From Rebecca billardiae RCC1528 (Eukaryota > Haptophyta), in the NCBI GenBank assembly GCA_965240325.2, contig OZ251241.1, forward strand, positions 1,302,001 through 1,366,000: a DNA stretch of 64,000 bases, in the 5' to 3' direction. Positions 46,352 to 58,668 of this stretch are shown piece by piece. The position numbers were made by a program, and so were the translations under genes. The notes under the pieces are model-generated. The model was not told the DNA's origin, did no database searches, and worked only from the letters and a program-made list of their open reading frames with translations. The first letter of the stretch is position 1. Each line of letters starts with the position of its first letter.

Positions 46352-47488
46352 TCAGACGAAGATGCGGTTGAATTGGGTACAGACGGCACGACACACGGGA
46401 CACCTTGCCTCGCCGCTGGAGCCGATTCGCTTGCTGTCGGCTTCGCACAAACACCGATGGCCGCAGGGCAGGCATGCCACGACGGCGTCGGCGTCCAGGC
46501 ACACGATGCAGATGTGCGCGGGTGGTCTTTGGCCCTGCGCAGCAGGAAGGTCTGCAGGTGCGTGCAGCTCGGACCCGGCGCCTGTGCCAGGCTTGCATCC
46601 CTTGCCGTGGAGTCCGTATTTGGCGCGGATGCGCTCAGCATGGGACGGGACAGGCGCACTGTACGCTGAGGGCTGCTCGGCGCCTTGGCCGATCACAGCC
46701 GAGGCCGACGAGATCGCGTTGGCGAGCCAGCTCGAGGCGTCCAGCGCGGGCGAGGCCGAAGCTGGCAGCAGGGGCACCTGCTCTTTCGGTGCTGTGCACA
46801 GCTTGCACACGATGGTCGGCTCGAGGTACCCCAGCCCAGGGAGGGTGTCCGCAGTGCTCGAGCACATGCGGCACACACAGAACCCGCAGCGTCTGCAGTG
46901 GTGCCGCCGGAGCAGCACGTTGAATCGTCGCTGGCAGACGTTGCAGCCTGCCTGATCTGCCCAGCGCGGGCGTATTGCGTGTGTGAGAGCCACTTGCCAC
47001 GCGCGCAGTTCGGGCAGGCCACTGCGCGCGCGCATCCGCCATGCTACGCCAACGTGAGGTATTGCCAGCACAAGCACGTGCCCGTCCTCATCCGCACAGA
47101 TGTCCGCAGTGCAGTCGTTGGTGATGTCCACGGATTGGCGGGCAGCGTTGTCCTCTGCATCGAGCTCACGGTAGGCGAGCCGGCGGTCGTGCAGGACAAA
47201 GTGTCGTTCGACCCAGCGCCGACGACCACCGTCGCCCTGCTTGATGAGGATGCCCTCCTTCTTCACCGGCTCGCCAGCCTCCTCCTCGTGCGCCAGGCAC
47301 GGACAGCACTTGAGGAGCTCCGACGGCATTCCTGAAGAGGGAGCGCGTCCCAGCCAGCCCTTCGGCTTTCGAGGACCGGAGTCACGGGGGCCGGACCCAG
47401 CCGAGATGCGCACGAAACGGTAGTCACTATCAGCATGGCGGCGTGCTAAGGCGCTGCGGCTTTCTCTCTCAACTTTGACCTGTGGCAT
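46352..47488 (-). CDS. PH-FYVE-RING protein
   Basis: A single exon, 378 residues from the ATG at 47488; a later Met, in MPSELLKCCPC, is also possible. Residues about 76-172 form a PH domain (KEGILIKQGDGGRRRWVERHF ... LRAWQVALTHAI). About 173-235 is a FYVE domain with WADQ, paired CxxC motifs and RRHHCRRCG, which is the PtdIns(3)P-binding signature (R/K)(R/K)HHCR. The last 50 residues are a C3HC4-type RING: CIVC, PCGH, CLC and CPVC. Expected role: an endosome- or autophagosome-bound E3 ubiquitin ligase. No intron is visible. The domain order is unusual. The partner E2 could be of the UBC4/5 type, and one such gene lies 12 kb away, though this proximity need not be meaningful. Confidence 0.85.
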   Translation of the reverse strand: MPQVKVERESRSALARRHADSDYRFVRISAGSGPRDSGPRKPKGWLGRAPSSGMPSELLKCCPCLAHEEEAGEPVKKEGILIKQGDGGRRRWVERHFVLHDRRLAYRELDAEDNAARQSVDITNDCTADICADEDGHVLVLAIPHVGVAWRMRARSGLPELRAWQVALTHAIRPRWADQAGCNVCQRRFNVLLRRHHCRRCGFCVCRMCSSTADTLPGLGYLEPTIVCKLCTAPKEQVPLLPASASPALDASSWLANAISSASAVIGQGAEQPSAYSAPVPSHAERIRAKYGLHGKGCKPGTGAGSELHAPADLPAAQGQRPPAHICIVCLDADAVVACLPCGHRCLCEADSKRIGSSGEARCPVCRAVCTQFNRIFV

Positions 47489-47610
47489 GTGCGAGAGACA
47501 GGATCGCGCACACCCATGGGCGCCGTGTGGTGCATCTGCTCTGCGCGCGCCGAGACGGACCAATCCTACAGTAGACGATTCCGCGCGTCAATCCGCGCTG
47601 AGACGCCCGT

Positions 47611-50600
47611 TCACCCGGCCCCGTGATGGCCGCTGCCAACGAGCGGCGCCACGGCCTTGAGCTTGCCCCACTGCTTTCCCGCAGGCGACGGGACGGACGG
47701 AGACCCCACGACTGCGCCCTGCTTAGTGCCCAAGCCCTGCAGCTGGCTGCGGCGCTGCTCCTTCTTCTCCTTCGCGCGCAACACCTGCAGCTTCTCCCAC
47801 TTTTTGTGCTTGCCGATCGCGCCGTCCGTCGGCTGATCCGCGGAGAAGATCTTCTCGAGAGTCTGGGCAGAAGTCCTCTTCTTCTGGTTGAGCTCCTCTT
47901 GGATCGCCTGCACACAACGCGCGCGCGCGGACGCGCGCGCGCGCTTGAGCGGCATCGGGAGCGGGCGCGTCTGTGCGGCCGCGCAGGGCGGCAATCGCGC
48001 GCGTTTGCACAGGCCTCATGCGGCGCGCGCACCTTGGCGCGCGCGAAGTGCTCGTCCACTCCGGGGAGCAGCCTGTTGAAGGCGGCGTAGTTCGAGCGCG
48101 GCAAGACGAGCAAGTGGCACGGCTCATCCGCGACGATGGACGCCGTGCGCACGGGCAGCTCCGACCGGTCCTTCGACGCGGCGATGAGGCCGGCCTCGCC
48201 GAAGTAGCGCGAGCCGCTCTCCTCGCGCCCGCCCTCGACTGCTTTGATCGAGCCCACGTGGATGGCCCGCCGGGGCTTGGTCGGCAGCCAGACGAGCGCC
48301 TGCCGCGTCCATCGGGTGGCAGACAGGCGCGCGGGGTTGACGGGCGTAGGGATCGACGGGTGAGGGCGCATGCGCAGCGGGACGCCGTGCGCGCACGATC
48401 CGCGCTGGAGGCTCCGGGCGTGCAGCCGGAGCCAGCCGCCGGACGCACGGGCGTGACGAGGGGCACGAGGCGTCAGCGCCGCGCGCGCACCCGAGCGGAT
48501 CCTCTGAGCATGATGAAGAAGGCGTCTGCGTCGTCTCCTTGCTTGCAGATCACCGCGTCCGTGTTGACGTGGCTGAACTGGAAGAGCCCGCCGACCGTCT
48601 CGAGCATGGACACGTCGTTCGACCCCATGCGGCCAACGAGCGTGCTGTAGATGATAGATGAGAACAGCTTGCCCGAGTGCTCCGCAAGAAGCCGAGCGGA
48701 GACTCGCCGGTGCACGCTCCACAGCAGAGGCTGCGGCACGGCCTGCGCACGCGCGTGCGGAGGGCGGTGTCGCAGCGCGGGGCGGGGGTTGGCGACGAGC
48801 TGAGGATGTATGCGGACGGGCACAGCAGCGCACAGCCGTGCCAGCGCGCAGCAGCAGCCAGCCTCACCAGCACGCGCGCGCGCGCGCACGCCGCCCGCAT
48901 CCGCACTCCGATGCACGGGCGGTGTGTGATCGGTGCGTTTGCGGTGTGCGCGCGCGTGCCATGCATGCGCACCTCGCGAGGGATGGCCAGGAGCGTCGCT
49001 CCGGAGGGCCCCGCCGTGGCGTCCGTGAGGCGCAGGAGCGGGTGGAACTTTGTCCGCACCGCGCTGACGGCGCCCGAGTGCAGATCGGTCGCCGACTGGT
49101 CGATCATGCACCAAAACGCCTCCTCGCCCAGGCACGCGCCGAGCCCGGCGTTGACGACGGTGCCTCCATCAAACGACTTGAGCGAGACCGAGCCGTGCAG
49201 GACGACGTACATGCACACGCCCACAGAGCCGTCGCGATAGAGCGTGGAGTACCGCTCCACCTTGCGGATGCAGAGCCCGGGGACGACTCGACGCGCCTGC
49301 TCGCGCGTGCAGTGCCCTCCAAAGAGGCCTGACTCCACGCAGAGGTGCACGCATCCTTCGACGACGGGGTCGTTTTCGTTCCCCGCGATGAGCTGCAGCG
49401 GTTGCTCCGCTTTGAGCGCCTGCGCCGCCGTCGCGTCGGGCCCGCCGCCGCCGCCGCCGTCCATTTTCTGCTTGAATGCGCGCGCGATCTCCTCGGACGT
49501 GCGCTCGTCGCGTGGCAACGACCCACTCGCAGCGCCCGGCACCGGCAGGTGCGCCATGGACGACGTCATCGGGCCACGCGTCCCCATGGAGGTGATGTCC
49601 GAGATGAGCATGGATGGCCGCCTCTTGATCATCGCCTGACTTCGGCGAGGCATCGGAGAGGTTGCTGACTGGGAGCCATCATCCACGGGGCTCGGGGGCG
49701 GCCACGCGCTGCCTTCAGCAGCCTGTGAGCCCGGCATGGGCGAGAAGATGCGCAGAGCGCCCTCGTCCGCAGCGGCGCGGCTTGCGCGCGACGAGAAGCT
49801 CACACTCTCGCTTCGCGACTCGGCGCGCTCCAAGAGCGCCGCCACCAGCTGCTCGCCCCGCAGGACGGAATCTGCCGCGCCGCCCAAGGTGGCCTTGCGT
49901 CGGCGCATGGGCGACGCTGCGATATGCTGCGCTCGTCGAACCTTCGACGGCGAGCCAAAGGCGACGTACAGCTCGGCGTTGGCGTTGCTTGGTCGGCCAG
50001 AGGCTGGTGATGCCGCAGTACCCACCCGCGAGCCGTCCGCGCCGAGATCTGCCTCGCCTTCCGCCGTCATGCGGCGGCGGCGACCGTGCGGTGATGGAGA
50101 GCCGAGGGCCGCGGCACCGCCGGCGCCTGCGTCGGTGCTCGCACCACCGTCTGCTTGCGTGGCCGACTTCCCCATCGACGCCCGCATCGCAAACACCGAG
50201 ATGGATGCGCCCGGCGCAAGGCTGCACCTGCGCTGCTCACCGGCACCCGTCGTCACCGACATCCGCATGCCGCTGCTCGTGCTTCGCCCTGCCGCGGCTG
50301 CGGCCATGGCGCCATCGTCCATGTCGTCCTCGCTCTCCGTCTCGTCGCTCGAGCATTCGACACTGCTGGAGTCGGCATCGCCATTGCTGCTGCTCGCGGC
50401 ATCGGCATCGGCACCAGCGCGTGGTTCGGTGCCGCCCCAGCCGGTGCCCGGTACGGCAAAGCGCACGCCGCCCATGCTCCCTCCGCGCGGCGGTTCGATC
50501 GAGAGGGTCGGCCCGTCCGAGAAGAGCGGGGCCTCGTCGTCCTCCTCGCCGCTCGAGCCGTCCTCCTCCAGCGCCGCAAGCCGGCTCGGGCCCAGCATGA

Positions 50601-52188
50601 AGAGGGGCGCCACGTCGTCGTCCTCGGAGCAGGCGTCGCTGCTCGTGTCGCCATCCCAGTTCCCGTCGAGCGTCGCGCTGCTCTCGTTCGGCGCCAGGCT
50701 GACCCGAAGCGACATCCGGTCGAACGGCTCCTCTGGCGCGCGTGCCTGTAGCGCGGCCATCGGATCCGATGCCGGTGCCGCGGCCAGCTCTGCTTCCGCC
50801 GTCGGAGCAGCCCCACCCCTCGCCGACGCCGCCGCCGGCTGCGCACCCTCGCGCTCATCTCCGTCATCGCACGCAGCGGTGGCGCCAGTCACGGCTGCGA
50901 CGGTGGTCTGTGCATCGCCAGCGCCGGATGGCCGGGCCTCCTGCGTCGGACGAATGGTGCGCCGGCCGCTCCATGGCGATTTCCGTGCCGCGCTCGCGGC
51001 TGCGCTCGCGGCCACCTCCGGCGTGCCGTGCGGTGCGCACGACCGTTTCGATGCGGTGGGCGTGCGCGCGCTTGCGCTGCGCCGCGCCGCCGACGGAGTC
51101 GCTGCCTGCGCTGCAACTGAGCGTCGGCCACCGCTCGGAGTTGTCGCCACCATCGAGCGCCGGGCACCGCTCGGGGTCATTGTGCTGGCGAGAGCTGGTT
51201 GCGCGCTCGTGCCGCCACCTACCGCGCCCGTCGAAAAGGTTGAGCCACCAACGTCGGCGAGCGACATCGAGGTGCGCGTGGGCGCGTTATGCCCAGTGCC
51301 TTGGCCATCGCCGCCGCCGACTGCTCCGCGCGACTCCTCGACGGACCAGCCAGGCGGCGGCGGCGCGCCAGCTGGGTGCGCATCTGCCGCGTTGAAGCTC
51401 GCTGCCGGTATCGGCGGGATCTGCGGCTGCTGCGAATAGAAGAGTGGCTTGGCCCCCGGCGCCATCCTCCTCGGCGGAGTGACTGGAGCCAGCGATGTCC
51501 CTGCCGCAGCATCAGCGGAGAGCAAGCCGCCCGTCGTCCTTGCGACCGTCGCATCGTAGTACTCGGAGGAGGAGACGAGGCCAGCCGCAGAGCCCGCCAA
51601 CGCGGAATGCGCCCCGAGTGCGCCGCCGGCAAGCTCATGGGGCGGCTGTGCTGGTGCCTGCCGTCTGCAGGTCGCCGGCGACATGTCGGAGATGGTCGAG
51701 GCCGGCAGCGCGGCCCTTGCACCGCCAGCTGCTCCACTCGGCTCGCCGTACGAGCCCCGTCTGCCTCCGGCAGTAGACAGCGGGCGCTCGCTGCCGTCCC
51801 GGCCTCGCGTGGATGGCCGCTTCGCAGGCTTGGGCACCTGGAACTGATGGATGGCGCCCTGGCTGGTCGCCGCGTCTGCGGCGGTGCGTGGCCGCAGGAT
51901 TGGCGGCATCTGTTTCCCCGGCCGCCACGGGCTCGTGGCCGAGGCGCCGCCTCCAGCACCCGCGCTGTGCGCGGGCAGGGCGCCAGGCTCCACGCCTGTG
52001 CGGCGGAGCACTGCCGCGAGCGCCTGCACTGTGACCGTCGAGTTCCCAGCGCTGTTGTGGGACGAAGACTTCGGCGGGGAGGGTATCGCCGGCATCTCCC
52101 CCTTGCCAGCAGCAGCATGGCCAGGGTGCCGCTTGCCCCGAGCAGGCGTCCCGACGGCGAAGCGTGTCCCACCGGCTCTGGTGGCCAT
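47611..52188 (-). CDS. Tandem cyclic-nucleotide-binding-domain protein with long disordered N-terminus
   Basis: Four exons, 52188-48973, 48730-48491, 48299-48033 and 47907-47611, give about 1,339 residues; all phases 0 and all donors GTGCGC. Residues 1-930 are low-complexity, with a repeated (T/S)PSxxRRS pattern near 51000-51230 and acidic Ser-rich stretches. CNBD-A lies at about 975-1040 (VGVCMYVVLHGSVSLKSF, LGACLGEEAF). CNBD-B spans exons 2-3: INTD-like VNTDAVICKQGDDADAFFIM, then YFGEAGLIAASKDRSEL and RTASIVAD, which retains the Glu and Arg of the phosphate-binding cassette. The exon 1/2 junction reads REPLLWSVHRRVSARL. The C-terminus is a basic helix. No kinase or channel domain is present, so it is an unassigned cAMP/cGMP-responsive scaffold or PKA-R-like protein. 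Confidence 0.78.
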
Positions 52189-52547
52189 AATGCCGCCACC
52201 CACAACCCCAGCAACGCTACCGCTCCGGCTGCTCACGCGAACGAGTTCAGAGTCGGTTGCAGCTGCGGCCCGGCCTGATTCCTGCAGAATGAGTACATCA
52301 GCGTAATGACGGCAGCATCAATCCTTCTGCGGGCAGCCCGTCGTCGGCGTGGTAAAGTATGTGGACGGACGAACCCAAGCCACTTCCGGGTATTCGTCTC
52401 CTTTCGGTAGCGTGACGTTACTTCTTAGTTGCGACAGTAAAAAAACGACGGGCGCCCAAAACTGAAACTGAACTCCAACTCGTCCCTGGCGACCAAGCAG
52501 TGCCGTTACGAGTACGTACGCAAAGGTCGCGCCCGCCCCGTTCCGCC
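52189..52547. promoter_or_regulatory. Shared divergent promoter of two CNBD genes
   Basis: 359 bases between head-to-head starts of two genes that both encode cyclic-nucleotide-binding proteins. It contains a lower-GC patch near 52420-52450 (TTACTTCTTAGTTGCGACAG-like). Common regulation is possible but not shown. Confidence 0.45.
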
Positions 52548-55500
52548 ATGGTCATGGCGGCGTCGGGCGGGGAGCGCATCTCGCTCGCCGAGCCGGGCGC
52601 CAAGTCGGCGGCCGACCAGCTCGTGCGCGTGCGCTCGACATCCGTCCTGCTCCATGACTTCACCGACTCGGAGCTCAGCGCCCTCGCTGGATACGTCGAG
52701 GTGGTCACGGCACCGGAGGGCGAGCAAGTGCTGCTGCGTGGGCAGCGCGCGCTCTGGCTGGGCGTCGTGCTGAAGGGCAAGGTGCTCACGTCGCTCCACG
52801 GCGTGCCCCTGCGCACGCTCGGCCCAGGCGACTCCATCGGCGAGGCCGCCGCCCTGCGCGACGGGTTCCGCACCGCAGACGGCGTGAGCGAGGGCGAGAC
52901 GACACTGGCGGTGCTGATGCTCGACAAGCTCGCCAGCCTGCCGTCGGACATCTCGCTCAAGCTGCACGCGGCGTGCGCGCGCGTCGCGGTGGCGATGCAC
53001 GCCGCAAACGCCTCGCCGCGCGCCTCCGGCGCCGCCGCCGACGAGGCGGCGGGCGAGGAGGCCGTCGGCCCGCTGCTGCCGCGGCTGCAACAGCTGCTCG
53101 CCGAGGGGCAGGGCGTCTTTGCGCCGCGCGACGGCGGCAGCTTCTCCAAGTCGGAGGTGGTGACGCTCGCGCGGCACATGCACTTCTGCCGGTACCGCCG
53201 AGGCGACGAGGTGCGCGCCGGCGGCATCGTCCTCGACGGCGCCCTCTCCGTGCACGCGCCCGTCGTGGCGAGCGCCGCGCGCGCGGAGCCGTGGGAGGCG
53301 CGCGACGGCGCGCCGTTCGGCGAGCTCGGCCCGGGTACGGGCGGCGGCGCGCGGTGCGTCGTCGCGTCGGAGGACGCGGCGGTGGCGCTGATGCCGTACA
53401 CCGAGGTGCTCGCGCTCGCGCGCATCGACGCGCCCCTCGCGCTGCGCATCGCCAAGGCGCACGCGCTCGCGACGCTCGACGCTGTGCCGGGCGCGGACCC
53501 GTTTGCCGCCGCCGCCGCCGCCGCGGGCGCCGCGAGCGCGGCGGATGCGTCGACGACGGTGGCGCGCGCGGCGCGCGCTGGCGGCGGCGGCGGCGGCGGC
53601 TCCACGCCGTTCGCCCTCAGCTCGAGCGCACTCCTCTCCCGGCTGCGCGTCGGCGCCGCCGCGGGCGGCGGCGCCTCCCGCTGGGCTGCGTTGCTGTCGT
53701 TTGTGCACTCGCTCGGGCCGCTGGAGCTCTTCACCAGAGGGGCGGTGCTGCGCGCGCTGCTCGCGGACCCGGCGAGCCGCGCGGCGGACGCGGCGACGGC
53801 GGACCCGCTCGCGAACGTCTCCTCCATCGACGCCGCGATCGCCGCCGCGCGCGAGGAGCGCCGCCGCCACGAGGAGACGAAGGCGGAGCGCTCTCGGCTG
53901 GAGGAGGCCCTGTCCGTCACGCAGCGGCTGTCGCACGACAAGGAGGAGCTCTTGTCCAAGCTCACGCGCTGGGTGGACGAGTGGAAGCTCAAGGCGTCGA
54001 AGCTGGAGGACCGGCTCGCCGCGGCGGACGCGGAGAAGGAGGGCGCGATGCGCCAGCTCAAGAACGACCTGGACAAGCTCAAGGCCGCCGTCGGGCCCGA
54101 CTGGCAGGCGGTGCTGCGCGGCGAGCGCGCGGGCGAGTCGATTGGCGAGCAGATGCTCAAGCTGAGGGAAGACCTCGCGCGCACGCGCAACCAGCGGGAC
54201 ACGCTGAAGAAGGAGTTCGCGGCGAAGGAGCGCGAGCTGCGGCTGGCCGCGTCGCTCACCACGCACGTGCTCGAGGCGCGCGTCGCCGACCTCGGCCGCC
54301 GGCTGCGCGAGTCGAACGAGCGGCTCGACGCGACCACGCAGCGCGCGCTCGGCGCCGCGCACCTCGCGCGCGCGCTGCGCGTCGACGCAGAGGCGCTGGA
54401 GGGCGCGGCGACGCGGCGGATCGTCGGGCTGCAGGCCGAGCTGGAGGTGGCGCGACGCGACGGCCTCGCGCGCGCGCGCGAGAAGGACGCGCTCCGCCTC
54501 TCCGTCGCCAAGCTCGAGGCCGAGTCGCTCCGGCTCGCGCCCGCGTCCGTGGGCACGTCCGCGCTGGAGGCGGAGCTGCGCGAGGCGGACGGCGCGCTCT
54601 CCAAGATGCGCACGGCGGGGAAGGCGCTGGCGATGGTGTACTTCCGGCAGGTCGCGCTGGGCCGCCGCGCGACACGCGACGCGGACGAGCGCGCGCGCGC
54701 CCTCGGCGCGCAGCTGCTGCACGAGCGCCGGCTGCGGCGCGAGCTGGGCGTGCGGCTGCAGGGCACGGTCGAGGCGGCCAACGCGGGGCGGCAGACGCTG
54801 CTGCGCGCCATCCTCGCCGCCGAGGGGAAGAGCGAGTCGCAGCGCGCGCAGCTGGACGTGGTGCGCGCGCAGCTGGCGCAGCTGCGCAAGCAGTCCGACG
54901 CCGTCGAGTCCGAGCTGCAGCACGCGCGCGAGGACGCCTCGCGCGGCGCGGAGGAGCGCGACGTGCTGCGCACGCGCGCCGAGCACGCGCTGCACGAGCT
55001 GCGCCAGGCGGAGGGGCGGCGGCACAACCTGATGGCCTTCTTCCAGCTGGCGTTCCGGCGGATGCTCGAGCTGGAGCAGTCGTTCGGCTCGCTCGTGTAC
55101 TCGGACGCGGGCGAGCGCGCCGCCGCCTCGCTCGTCTCGCAGCCGCCCTCCGCCGCCGCGGGCGCGGGCGCGGGCGGCGTGGGCGCGCCGCCGCCGCCCG
55201 GCGCGGCCGGCGGCGCGGCCGGCGGCGCGGCCGGCGGCGCGGCCGGCGGCGGCGGCGGCGCGCTCGGCCGGCCGAGCACGGCCAAGAGCGACGAGGAGGC
55301 GATCGCCGAGGCGGCGGCGGCGGCGGCGGCCAGCGTGGCCGGGCTCAGCCCGCCGACCACCGCCGACGGGCAGCACTCGCGCGCTGGCGCCGACGGCGCG
55401 CACCCCGGCAGCCCGCCCGCCGGCGGCGCGCGCGTGCTGACCGCGCTGCCGCCCGCCGAGGCGGCGCGTCAGATCGAGCAGCAGCGGCAGATCGCGCAGG

Positions 55501-56617
55501 CGGCGCTGCAGGCGCTCTCCGAGTCGTGGTACATCCGCGCGATCCTGACGGAGCAGCACGAGGCGTTCACCACGAGCGGCGGCGACCTGGGCCGGCAGTG
55601 GGAGGCTGGGCGCAACGTCTCGCTGCACGGCGGCGGCGCGGGCGGCGGCGCGCGCCTCTCGCCGCAGCGCGCGCGCACGCTCTCGCCGCCGCTCCCGCGC
55701 CGGCCGCCGCGGCCGCGCTCCGCGGCGGACATGGGCGCGCCGGGGCTGCGCATGGAGGTGAGCCTGCCGCCCATCGACGCGCGCTCCGCCTCGGCCGCGC
55801 CCGCCGCCGGCGCGCGTGAGGACGGCGCCGGCGCGCAGCCGCCGCCGCCCACGCCACCGCGCCAGCCGGCGGCGGACGCGGGCGCGGGCGCGGCCGCGCG
55901 GCCGTCGGCCGCGTCGGCGTCCGCGTCCGGCCTGCGGCCGCCAGAGGGGGGCGCGCCGCTGATGCCGATCTCGGCGCTCACGCTCAGCGGCTCGCGGGAG
56001 GCGATCGCGTCGGGTGCGGCGCGCCGCGCCGCGCGCCGCGGGCGCGCGAGCACCGCCGTGCGCGCGCCCGGCGCTCACGCGCGCCGCCCGCCCGCCCCGC
56101 CACCCGCGTCCGCGCGCGCGCGCGCGCAGGGCGCGGCGCGATCCTGCCGCCCGCGCCCGGCGCGCGCGTGCGCCCGCCCGGCGTGCCCGTGCTCGAGCCC
56201 TCCGCCTCGGCGATGCCGCGCAAGCAGCAGCACATCCCGACCGACCGCAACACCAAGCGGCTGCTCGACTTCCAGCTCGTGCAGCGCGGGCTGCTCGGCA
56301 TGGACCTCGCGCACGCCGCAGCCGCGGGCGCGCCGGTCGCGCCGGACGGCGCGGCGCAGCGGCCGCGCAGCGGCAGCCACCAGAACATCTTCCGGCGCTC
56401 GGCGCTCGGCCGTTCGGCGGGCGTGCGCGGCGGCGCACTCGTGTCCTCGTCGGCGCCGCTGCACGCGAGCAGTCGCGCGCCCGTGCAGCAGGCCGACCCG
56501 AAGACGGCGGGGCTGCAGCTCGTCGTGCTCGACCGCCCGGCCGACGGCCCGGGGCCGGGCGCAGGCGCGCCCCGGCAGCACCAGTACTCGCAGCAGGCCT
56601 CGGCAGCCACACGCTGA
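52548..56617 (+). CDS. CNBD + coiled-coil protein
   Basis: Two exons, 52548-56013 and 56130-56617, give about 1,317 residues (donor GTGCGG). The ATG at 52548 gives MVMAASGG. Residues about 25-140 are a CNBD-like beta-roll (LHDFTDSELSALAGYVEVV, GDSIGEAAALRDGF); the expected Arg of the phosphate-binding cassette is not obvious. A second, degenerate CNBD-like roll lies around 185-310. About 435-850 is a long heptad-rich coiled coil with several Trp/Leu-bounded segments. The C-terminal 400 residues are Pro/Gly/Ala-rich, with a four-fold GGAAGGAA-type repeat, and end in a small conserved-looking piece TDRNTKRLLDFQLVQRGLL. No enzyme domain is seen. It may be an axonemal or signalling scaffold; its function is unknown. 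Confidence 0.75.
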
Positions 56618-57497
56618 GGGTGCGGCGGGGCGGTATACTGGCTACGGTGGCTACCGTCATACTTATAGGCACCGGCGCGGGCGGCAATGCATTCACGCGA
56701 CGCCCTAGTGATTCCGACCATTCGCGAGGATACGTATCAATACTGACTGGGTCTCACGGAGGCCTGCTCAACTCGACCTAGTCATGCCTCATCAGGCGCC
56801 GCTGGCACGGCCACTGCACGAGCACTCCGGCACGGGGCCGGGCGGCCGCCCAGTGCCGACAGCGCGCCCGATCGGCGCCGGGATCCGGTCGTGAATCGTG
56901 ATACTGATCCGGCTGATCGCGGATGGCGGGCCCGCATCGGCCGAAGCAGAGTACTGGCGCGCTGAGCTGTCGTTTCCTTGGATATGTATTGGGCGAATGC
57001 TGTGCGACGAATGCTTGCCAGGTAACCTCGCCGGGGCCGCCTCGCGAGTCTTCCGCAGTACGCCAACTGTTTAAGGCACCGGCAGTCTAGACTGTCTAGG
57101 CTGGCGCCGTAAGTTACGCGGCAGCAACCGGCGGCTGGTTTCAGTGGCCGTCAGCGAGACGGCCGCCGCGACTTGAGGAGGCGCGCACGCGGGCAAGCGA
57201 TCCCATGGCACCGTCAGGGGCGGCGGTGGAGTCGAGCCCCGTGAGTTTCCTCGTCATCCTGACCGACTGGCGGAGGTAATGCGGTCGACGCCTGGCGCGC
57301 CGCCTTGCGCTCCTGGCGATCCTTGCCTGCTTTGTTGTCCGCGACGCTGAGGGACCGGTGGCCGCGCGGGCCGGGGCTGCATGCACGTGCAGCAGCCGCT
57401 CGGGCTGGGCAGGCCTGGGCGGGCACTCTCCCGGGACCGAAGGTCTCCTGGCGCAAGCGGTGGCCGCCGCGACCACGTCGATCCGATCGCTCGCACG
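56618..57497. other. Intergenic, nothing recognised
   Basis: 880 bases with mixed composition. It holds the 3' flank of the coiled-coil gene and the promoter of the RPAC1 gene. Frames here have no recognisable domain. Confidence 0.5.
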
Positions 57498-58668
57498 ATG
57501 GCAGAGCTGCCGGCCCGGCTGGCCAACCAGCACGCGCACGTGTTCTGCGGGCGCGATGCTCCCACGTCGACGCACACGGTTGAATACGCCGGCGCGTACG
57601 CCTCGCTCGGCTTCGACAACAGCCTGGACCTCGACGTGTTCCGGCGCGAGCTGCGCATCGAGGTACAGAGCCTCTCTGATGAGGAGATGGTTTTCGACAT
57701 TGTCGGCATCGACGCGCCGATCGCAAACGCGCTGCGACGCATCCTGCTGGCCGAGGTGCCGACGATGGCGATCGAGAAGGTGTGGGTTCAGATCAACACT
57801 TCCATCATCCAGGACGAGGTGCGTGGCGCACGCGCTGGGCCGCCCTCGATCGGCCGCTGGCCTGCAGCGCGCTGAGCGCTGCGCGCCGCGCCTGCGTGCC
57901 GCTGCCCGCGCGCAGGTCCTCGCTCACCGCCTCGGGCTGGTGCCGATCAGGGCAGACCCGGCGGAATTTGAGGAGCGCGGGGACAGCGACTCCAACCCGA
58001 GCAACACGCTCTGCTTCCGCCTGCGCGCGGAGTGCAAGCGGCTCGCCGAGCCGGGCGCTGACGGGGAGCAGTACGCCGGCGCGCAGGTGCTCTCGGGGCA
58101 GCTCCGCTGGGTGCCGCACGGCGAGCAGGCGGAGCGCTTCTCGGCGCAGCCGCCGAGGCCTGTGCACGACGACATACTGATCGCGAAGATGCGTCCTGGG
58201 CAGGTCATCGAGGTCGAGTGCTGGTGCGAGAAGGGCATCGGGCGCACACATGCCAAGTGGTCGCCAGTCGCGACCGCTTCATACCGCCTGCTGCCGCACA
58301 TCACCTTCCGCGAGCCCGTCACCGGAGAGGCGGCGTCCGAGCTCAAGGCGCTGTGCCCGATGGACGTCTTCGACATCGAGGACGTGGACGGCGTCCCCAC
58401 CGCCCGTACCGCGCGGCCACGATCGTGCTCCGTCTGCCGCGAGTGCGTGCGCGAGCCGCAGTGGGCCGAGCGCGTGGAGCTCTCGCGCGTTAAGAACCAC
58501 TTCATCTTCTCCGTCGAGTCGACAGGCGCGCTGCCGGCAGAGCGGCTGGTGCGCGATGCGTTGGGAGTCCTCAAGCAGAAGACCCTCGACACGATCCAGC
58601 GCCTCAAGGACGTGCTGGCGCAAGATGAGGAGATGGCTGCCGGGGGCACGGGGGGGGCTGAGGAATAA
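57498..58668 (+). CDS. POLR1C: RNA polymerase I/III subunit RPAC1 (RPC40)
   Basis: Two exons, 57498-57818 and 57916-58668, give about 357 residues. The ATG MAELPARLANQ opens the protein. The alpha-like dimerisation motif IVGIDAPIANALRRILLAEVPTMAIEKV, then IIQDE|VLAHRLGLVPI across the intron, identifies the archaeal D/eukaryotic RPAC1/RPB3 family. VHDDILIAKMRPGQVIEVECW and THAKWSPVATASYRLLP are typical for RPAC1. It is the alpha-like subunit shared by RNA polymerases I and III and pairs with RPAC2 in the nucleus. CxxC residues appear in the insert (CSVCREC). Its length is close to the family norm. The 3' end faces the E2 gene across an AT-rich patch. Confidence 0.94.

Noticed and set aside
52506-56696. 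Open frame of 1,396 codons on the minus strand opposite the CNBD/coiled-coil gene
   Set aside because: Arg/Ala/Leu-rich shadow of the plus-strand gene caused by extreme GC; no domain, while the plus frame shows CNBD and coiled coil.
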